DNA from: Chimonanthus salicifolius
Lineage: Eukaryota > Streptophyta > Magnoliopsida > Laurales > Calycanthaceae
Reading direction: 5' to 3'
NCBI GenBank assembly: GCA_013350335.1
Contig: CM023535.1
Location: 32,706,991 to 32,770,990 of the forward strand
Length of the DNA: 64,000 nt
Positions 58,871 through 64,000 of the stretch are shown piece after piece; within the stretch, counting starts at the first letter, position 1; the number at the start of each line of letters is the position of its first letter. A program made the translations under genes and the position numbers. The notes under the pieces are model-generated. The model made no database searches. It was not told the origin of the DNA and saw only the letters and a list, made by a program, of their open reading frames with translations.

Positions 58871-59956
58871 GAACTTCCGGCAATCGTACAAGAATTTGCG
58901 GATGTATTTCCAAAGGAACTCCAGGGTTTACCACCTATGAGGGAGATTAACTTTGAAATCAAGTTGTACCCTGGCACAGCACCAGTGTCGTTACCACACT
59001 ATCGGATGGTACCAGCAAAGATGTCGGAGCTAAAGAAGCAGATTGATGAACTGCTTAGGCTGGGTTGCATCCGGAACAGTACATCATCATGGGGAGCACC
59101 AGTATTGTTTGTGAAGAAGAAGGATGGTTCACTTCGGATGTGCGTGGACTACCGGAAGTTGAATTAGCTAACAGTCTGGAACAAGTACCCTCTACCCAGG
59201 ATCGATGATTTATTCGATCAATTGAAGGGTTCCAGCCATTTTTCAAAGATTGATTTGATGTCTGGTTATCACCAAATACGGGTTAGGGAGGAAGATATAG
59301 AAAATACGGCCTTCCGGACGCGGTATGGACTATACAAGTTTGTTGTCAGGCCATTTGGACTTACAAATGCGCCGGCGGTGTTCATGGATTTGATGAACAG
59401 AATCTTCCGTCCCTATTTGGATGAATTTGTAATCGTATTCATTGATGATATTCTGATATATTCCAAGAGTCAGGAAGAACATGCAAAGCACTTACGGATA
59501 GTTTTGAATACCCTGAGGCAGAATAAGCTATATGCCAAGGCCAGTAAATGTGAATTCTGGCTATCCAAGGTCAATTTCTTGGGGCATGTGATATCTGAGG
59601 AAGGTATAGCCGTGGACCTGGCTAAGGTGGCAGCAGTGAAAGATTGGAAAGCGCCCAAGAATGTAACTGAAATTCGTAGCTTCTTGGGATTGGCTGGTTA
59701 TTATAGAAGATTTATTATGGATTTTTCCAAAATTGCATCTCCATTGACTCAACTCACTCAGAAGGGAGTCAAGTACGAGTGGACAGATCTATGTAATCAA
59801 AGGTTTGAAGAGCTGAAGACAAAACTTACCACTGCCCCTATTTTAATTTTGCCAGTAAGTGGCAAGTGTTACGAGGTATATTGCGATGCCTCGGGAGAGG
59901 GACTAGGTTGTACACTCAGTCAGAGTAATTGTGTGGTGGCGTATGGTTCAAGACAG
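58871..59956 (+). pseudogene. Reverse transcriptase (element E)
   Basis: Same frame as gag and protease. Blocks in order: [35 protein letters not shown], a stop TAG at 59165-59167, [35 protein letters not shown], and FIDDI with both catalytic aspartates (59444-59449). Then [12 protein letters not shown] and [13 protein letters not shown] at the RNase H border. Apart from the one stop it is a full RT, the reference against which the deletions in A and D were measured. Confidence 0.9.
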
Positions 59957-60400
59957 TAAAAAATACATGAACGTCTTTATCCCACCCACGATTTGGAATT
60001 AGCTGCAGTGGTTTTCGCCCTCAAGAGTTGGAGACACTACCTCTACGGCGAGAAATTTGAGGTATTTTCTGATCATAAGAGCTTAAAATATCTTTTTGAT
60101 CAGAAGGAGCTCAACCTCAGGCAACGAAGATGGATGGAGTATCTGGCGGATTATGAGTTTGCGCTTAGATATCATCCAGGCAAGGCAAACAAGGTAGCGG
60201 ATGCCCTCAGCCGTATACCACATGCATTCGTGGCATGTTTGATCAGATCGGAATGGGAGATGTTGAATACCATCCGAGAGTTTAAACTCTACTACAACAA
60301 CTGTGGGACCATATACAATCTGGTCATACAATCTAACATGGTCACCAGGATTGAGCAAGAACAAAGAGCAGACCCGGAAGTGGAGGACATATGGGCACAC
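59957..60400 (+). pseudogene. RNase H and linker (element E)
   Basis: A TAA at 59957-59959 starts this section in the same frame; element D has TTG at that codon. [20 protein letters not shown] holds the catalytic glutamate, [13 protein letters not shown] the next aspartate and [15 protein letters not shown] the last. A deletion near 60395 relative to D shifts the frame into integrase. Confidence 0.87.
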
Positions 60401-61440
60401 TGGCGTAGACGTATCGGAATGGGAATTAAGACCGGGTCAAGGTCTTTTATTCCGAGGAAGAACATATGTGCCAAAGAGTTGCAGGAAAGAGCTATTGATT
60501 GAGGCATATCAATCCAAGCTTTCTATCCATCCGGGCAGCACCAAAATGCACCATGATCTAGAGAGACATTATTGGTGGCATGAACTAAAAAGGGATGTGG
60601 CGGAATTTGTGGCACATTGTCTAACTTGTCAGCAAGTTAAGACTGAACACCAAAAGCCACCAGGGTTACTCAAACCCTTAGCAGTGCTAGAATGGAAATG
60701 GGAACACATTTCCATGGACTTTGTATCGGGGTTGCCGAGGTCTTCAAAGGGCAATGACGCCATATGGGTCGTAGTCGACCGGCTGACCAAGTCCGCACAT
60801 TTCATTCCTATCAAGATGACAGATTTATCCGAGACGTTAGGTCAACGGTATATTAAAGAAATCATTCAGCTACATGGCATCCCTCGAACAATAGTATCGG
60901 ACAGAGATGGCCGTTTTACCGGCAGAGTATGGCAAAGCATGCAGTCAGCCATGGGGACAGACTTATTGACTAGCACCGCTTTTCCATCCACAGACTGATG
61001 GACAATCTGAAAGGACAATACAGACCTTGGAAGACATGCTGAGAGCATGTATGTTAGATTTCAAAGGAGGATGGGAGGACCATTTGCCATTGGTAGAATT
61101 CTCCTATAATAACAGCTATCAGGCAAGCCTTCAGATGGCTCCATACGAGGCATTATATGGTAGACCGTGTAGGTCGCCGGTATGTTGGACAGAAGATGGA
61201 GAGCCTGCATTGATCGGACCGGAACTAGTCGCAGAGACTACCGCACAAATTAAGTTGATACGTCAACATTTATTGACTGCACAGAGTCGGCAAAAGAGCT
61301 ATGCTGATAAAAGGAGACAATTTCTGGAATTTGAAGTGGGAGACATGGTATTTCTAAAGGTCTCACCACGGAAAGGACACATGAGGTTTGGCAAGAAAGG
61401 AACTGTCACCAAGATATGTGGGACCGTTTTCCATCATAAG
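60400..61440 (+). pseudogene. Integrase (element E), frameshifted
   Basis: Zinc region: EAYQSKLSIHPGSTKMHHD (the first histidine is tyrosine) and CLTCQQ (both cysteines kept). Core: D in SMDFVSGL, D in VSDRDGRF; then an extra T near 60980 shifts the frame before HPQTDGQSERTIQ, which has the catalytic E. After the core come LVEFSYNNSYQ, APYEALYGRPCRSPV and FEVGDMVFLKVSPRKG. A further shift near 61420-61445 follows. The layout is full length, so only small lesions separate it from a complete integrase. Confidence 0.88.
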
Positions 61441-61753
61441 AAGGATGGGGGATGTAGCTTACCAGTTAGCACTTCCTTCGCAGTTAGCAGCTCTACATGA
61501 TGTGTTTCATGTGTCAATGATAAGAAAGTATAATCCGGATCCGTCCCATGTTTTGAATGTTTAGGATATTGAAGTGCAAAGCGACGTGACGTACGTCGAG
61601 AAGCCGGTCAGGATAGTGGAGACCGAACAAAGGGTGTTGCCAAACAGAGCGATTCAGTTCGTAAAAGTGGTATGGGACCGACATGGTGATGAAGAGGCCA
61701 CATGGGAACTTGAATCGGAGATGAGAACAGCTCACACCGAGTTATTTGTGTAA
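61441..61753 (+). pseudogene. Chromodomain-like C-terminus (element E)
   Basis: In the frame of GATGTAGCT: LAALHDVFHVSM, then a stop TAG at 61562-61564, VTYVEKPVRIVETEQRVLP, and VKVVWDRHGDEEATWELE, ending with TAA at 61751-61753. The W-x-E-A-T-W-E-x-E signature identifies Tekay/Del chromoviruses. The family uses this end to choose heterochromatic targets, which fits the density of Tekay-in-Tekay insertions here. Confidence 0.87.
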
Positions 61754-61816
61754 TTTAATTTGAGAACCCTACTTCACTCGATTTTCGGGACGAAAATTTT
61801 AGAAAGACGGTTATAT
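61754..61816 (+). promoter_or_regulatory. 3' untranslated stretch and polypurine region (element E)
   Basis: Between the stop and the LTR: TTTTCGGGACGAAAATTTTAG, then AGAAAGACGG. The GGGACGAAAATTTT word is also found next to the LTR in element A (minus, near 345-370). No perfect purine tract is present. Confidence 0.55.
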
Positions 61817-62423
61817 TGTAACACCCCAATTTTTCAATGAAATGGAAAATTATGAAAATACCCCTGAGTTGTTAAATTAATTATTTTGTGATGTCAAATA
61901 AGGAATTGGTGGGGCCATTGCTCAAATTAAGGTCATATGAGCACATTATAAATATCAAATTCGATTGGATGGGTAATGAACATCAATTGGGTCGAAAATA
62001 GCTAAATGGGTCAAATGGCTCAATTGGACCCAATGGGTCAAAATGGATGATTTGACCATTGTATAAGCTCAATTTAAATGAGGTCAAGCTGAACTGATAG
62101 GAAATTAGTTATAGCAAAAATGGGTAGGCCTGATCCACGTGTAAAAACCAATTTCAAGTGACCAAAATACCCATAATTGGGTCATGGAGTCAAAAACGGG
62201 TCAAGGAGCTAAAGGGGGACCCAACGGGTCGGGTTGACTAGTTTGACCACGGATGACCGTGTGGGCCCTCAATTGAACTCAAGTGTGAGTTAATTCAGCT
62301 TGAGTTAGACTGATTGGAAATGAGCTTGATTTAAGAAAAGAGTTGACTCAAATATGGAGCATTAAATGTGATGAGTTGGATGAGTTGGTTTAGAATAAAA
62401 ATATTCCGAGTTAAGTGAGTCAA
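61817..62423 (+). mobile_element. 3' LTR of element E, first 607 bases, Tekay B-type
   Basis: Starts TGTAACACCCCAATTTTTC and follows the B-type solo LTR at 28708 closely (GGTCATATGAGCACATTATA, GACCGTGTGGRCCCTCAATTG). It is cut at 62424 by a minus LTR; GTCAA (62419-62423) is the visible half of that target duplication. Confidence 0.92.
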
Positions 62424-64000
62424 TGTAACACCCCGCCCTCTCCGTGAATTTCAGAGTCTAATTTTTTTTTTTTTATAAACATCGGAAGAGAACGGGCGGC
62501 GTCACGACGCGAGTTAAGTTCAGACTACCCAAGTCTGAACCTTAACTGGCCACCCATGTGTACATGGAATAGACCATGATAGTGAATCACACATGGAACT
62601 AACATCAACATGCGGAATAATCTTGATAATTGCGGAATAGAAAGACGAGATAGCAAGTAACAGTCTTAAATATTAAATAACATAGATCAACCATCCACAG
62701 GTTATTATCCCAATCAAACCATAGCAAATAACGACTTATTACATGTCCAACAATAGTATTCAAATGACAGTAATATAACGTAATCCAAATCCATTATTAA
62801 AGCACTTAGGCTCAGCTCCCCTCCCGGTCAATGACCTTTCCTTTCCCTTTGCTTGTACCTGCAATCTCCTCTGAGGATAGAATTAGGGCGTTAGATCAAC
62901 GCGCCCAGTAGGTTCCCGAATCAGGGCTACCACATGTTAGCATATAAAACATGCATATACATATCATAATACATGATCATCAAAACAGGTAAAACAATGC
63001 TATGAAATATGCACATGCAATGAGCATCCCCCATCATGTACTTTCATAGCCATCACTTGACGTGCCTTGCACCGACAAGGTAAATTACAACAACATTCAT
63101 CTCTTCTATACAATATGTACATGCAATGGGCAACCCCCATCATGTACAATCGTAGCCATCACTGTAGAACTTCATTCATTATCCCATGACTATGCATGAG
63201 ATGCCAATGCCTGTATGCCATTTGTTAATGCATAATATATCATTTGAAACACATATATTAAAACAAGAGTATCATAAGAAAAACTGGGTAAAAACCGTGG
63301 TTACAAGTAGGTAGGAAACCTACTTAAGAATCACTTCAGTAACTGATCTTTCTTTCGCGTCACCTGGTCACGACCCGCACGTCGTTCGACTTCCGGTACC
63401 TTATCCATATATCAATCAGCAAGTCATAACATCATTTACTTATTCAATCACATCTACGACCCATCCACATCATGTGGGGTTCGACCATGCCCTTGGCCGA
63501 ACATCACCAACTTAGGACTTAACTTCCTACTTTATTTAATCAACTCTTAAGCACTTAACCCTTTTAAAAATGACATGGTTCAGCCCTATGTTGGCCAACC
63601 AATAATCAGCAAGTTAAACTTCCATAACCCACATCAAACACCATATTTTTATATGGTTTAAAACTCACCAACTTCATCAAAACTAACATGGGGTTCACTT
63701 GATCTGGTTGATCCCTCTACTTCTCATGATTATACATGATTTAATCATGTTAACACAACCATGAATTACACATGGTTCAGCCACATAACCAGCCACCGAA
63801 ACAGCAATTTAACTTCACCAAAACACATCACTTACTTACATGGGGTTCGGCCATCCAAGGTGGCCGAACTCAATGTCCATATCTTGGTCTTTTAACCATG
63901 CTTTAGGCATTATTTAAATATGCAATATCAGTATTATATTACTGCCCTTAAACCTCTTAGAAACCATCTAATTAAATTCATTCACAACAGTCCATAAAGT
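62424..64000 (-). mobile_element. LTR, Tekay B-type, running off window
   Basis: Minus-strand LTR end at 62424 (CCGCCCTCTCCG...). Holds acceptor ATCCTCAG at 62871 and branch motif CTAAC at 62890-62894, GGTAGGAAACCTACT block (63310), and palindromes near 63477 and 63843. The donor and LTR start are beyond the window. Confidence 0.9.

Noticed and set aside
56649..61816. Element E as a gene of the host
   Set aside because: Complete gag-protease-RT-RNase H-integrase-chromodomain order and an adjoining LTR show it is a retrotransposon.

Overview
The window is a gene-poor, heterochromatin-like stretch of a land-plant nuclear genome. It is made almost entirely of nested LTR retrotransposons of the Ty3/gypsy chromovirus Tekay/Del type. 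The evidence for this is a single gag-pol frame with a CCHC knuckle, D-S-G protease, FIDD reverse transcriptase and DDE integrase. There is also a C-terminal chromodomain-like tail, an initiator-Met-tRNA primer site (TTGGTATCAGAGCG) and very long LTRs (3.1-4.1 kb, TGTAAC...GTTACA). The species cannot be named from this sequence. I found no intact host gene, rRNA, CRISPR or prokaryotic feature.

Layout, left half (mostly minus strand). Element A (LTR 1-333, body 334-3741, LTR 3742-14267) is inserted in the reverse-transcriptase active-site codons of an older element C (body 14268-16871, LTR 16872-32512). The right LTR of A carries a plus-strand solo LTR (6735-13713, TSD CCAAG), which itself carries a minus solo LTR (7551-10644). 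The LTR of C carries two solo LTRs: 18287-27353 (TSD AGTCG), which holds a 5.5-kb hAT-like DNA transposon (21658-27124, 8-bp TSD CTTATGAC), and 28708-32136 (TSD TGGTC). C sits in the LTR of a Copia-like element (32513-33610 plus 41645-43831). That Copia LTR is also split by a solo LTR (33611-41644) holding another (35095-39014, TSD TAATC).

Right half. An LTR fragment (43832-44212) is interrupted by element D (LTR 44213-48102, body 48103-51310). D is cut in its integrase by a further LTR (51311-54124), which is cut by a minus LTR (54125-56648). That LTR is fused to the best-preserved element, E (56649-61816, 3' LTR from 61817), whose 3' LTR is cut by a last minus LTR (62424-64000).

Main observations. 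(1) Each LTR family appears to contain a conserved intron-like segment of about 1.6-2.5 kb: a GTAAGT-type donor after a purine-rich leader, a CTAAC branch-site motif, a pyrimidine tract and an AG acceptor. (2) That segment is packed with imperfect palindromes (arms GGGTTCGGCCAT / ATGGCCGAACCC), roughly 55-60 in the window, and one LTR family has a different palindrome in the same place. (3) Elements A and D share the same capsid deletion, the same replacement of protease and N-terminal RT by a 20-bp-periodic repeat, and the same active-site changes (DSG to DLG, FIDD to FIND). They look like members of a non-autonomous Tekay lineage that would depend on relatives such as E. All coding copies are broken.
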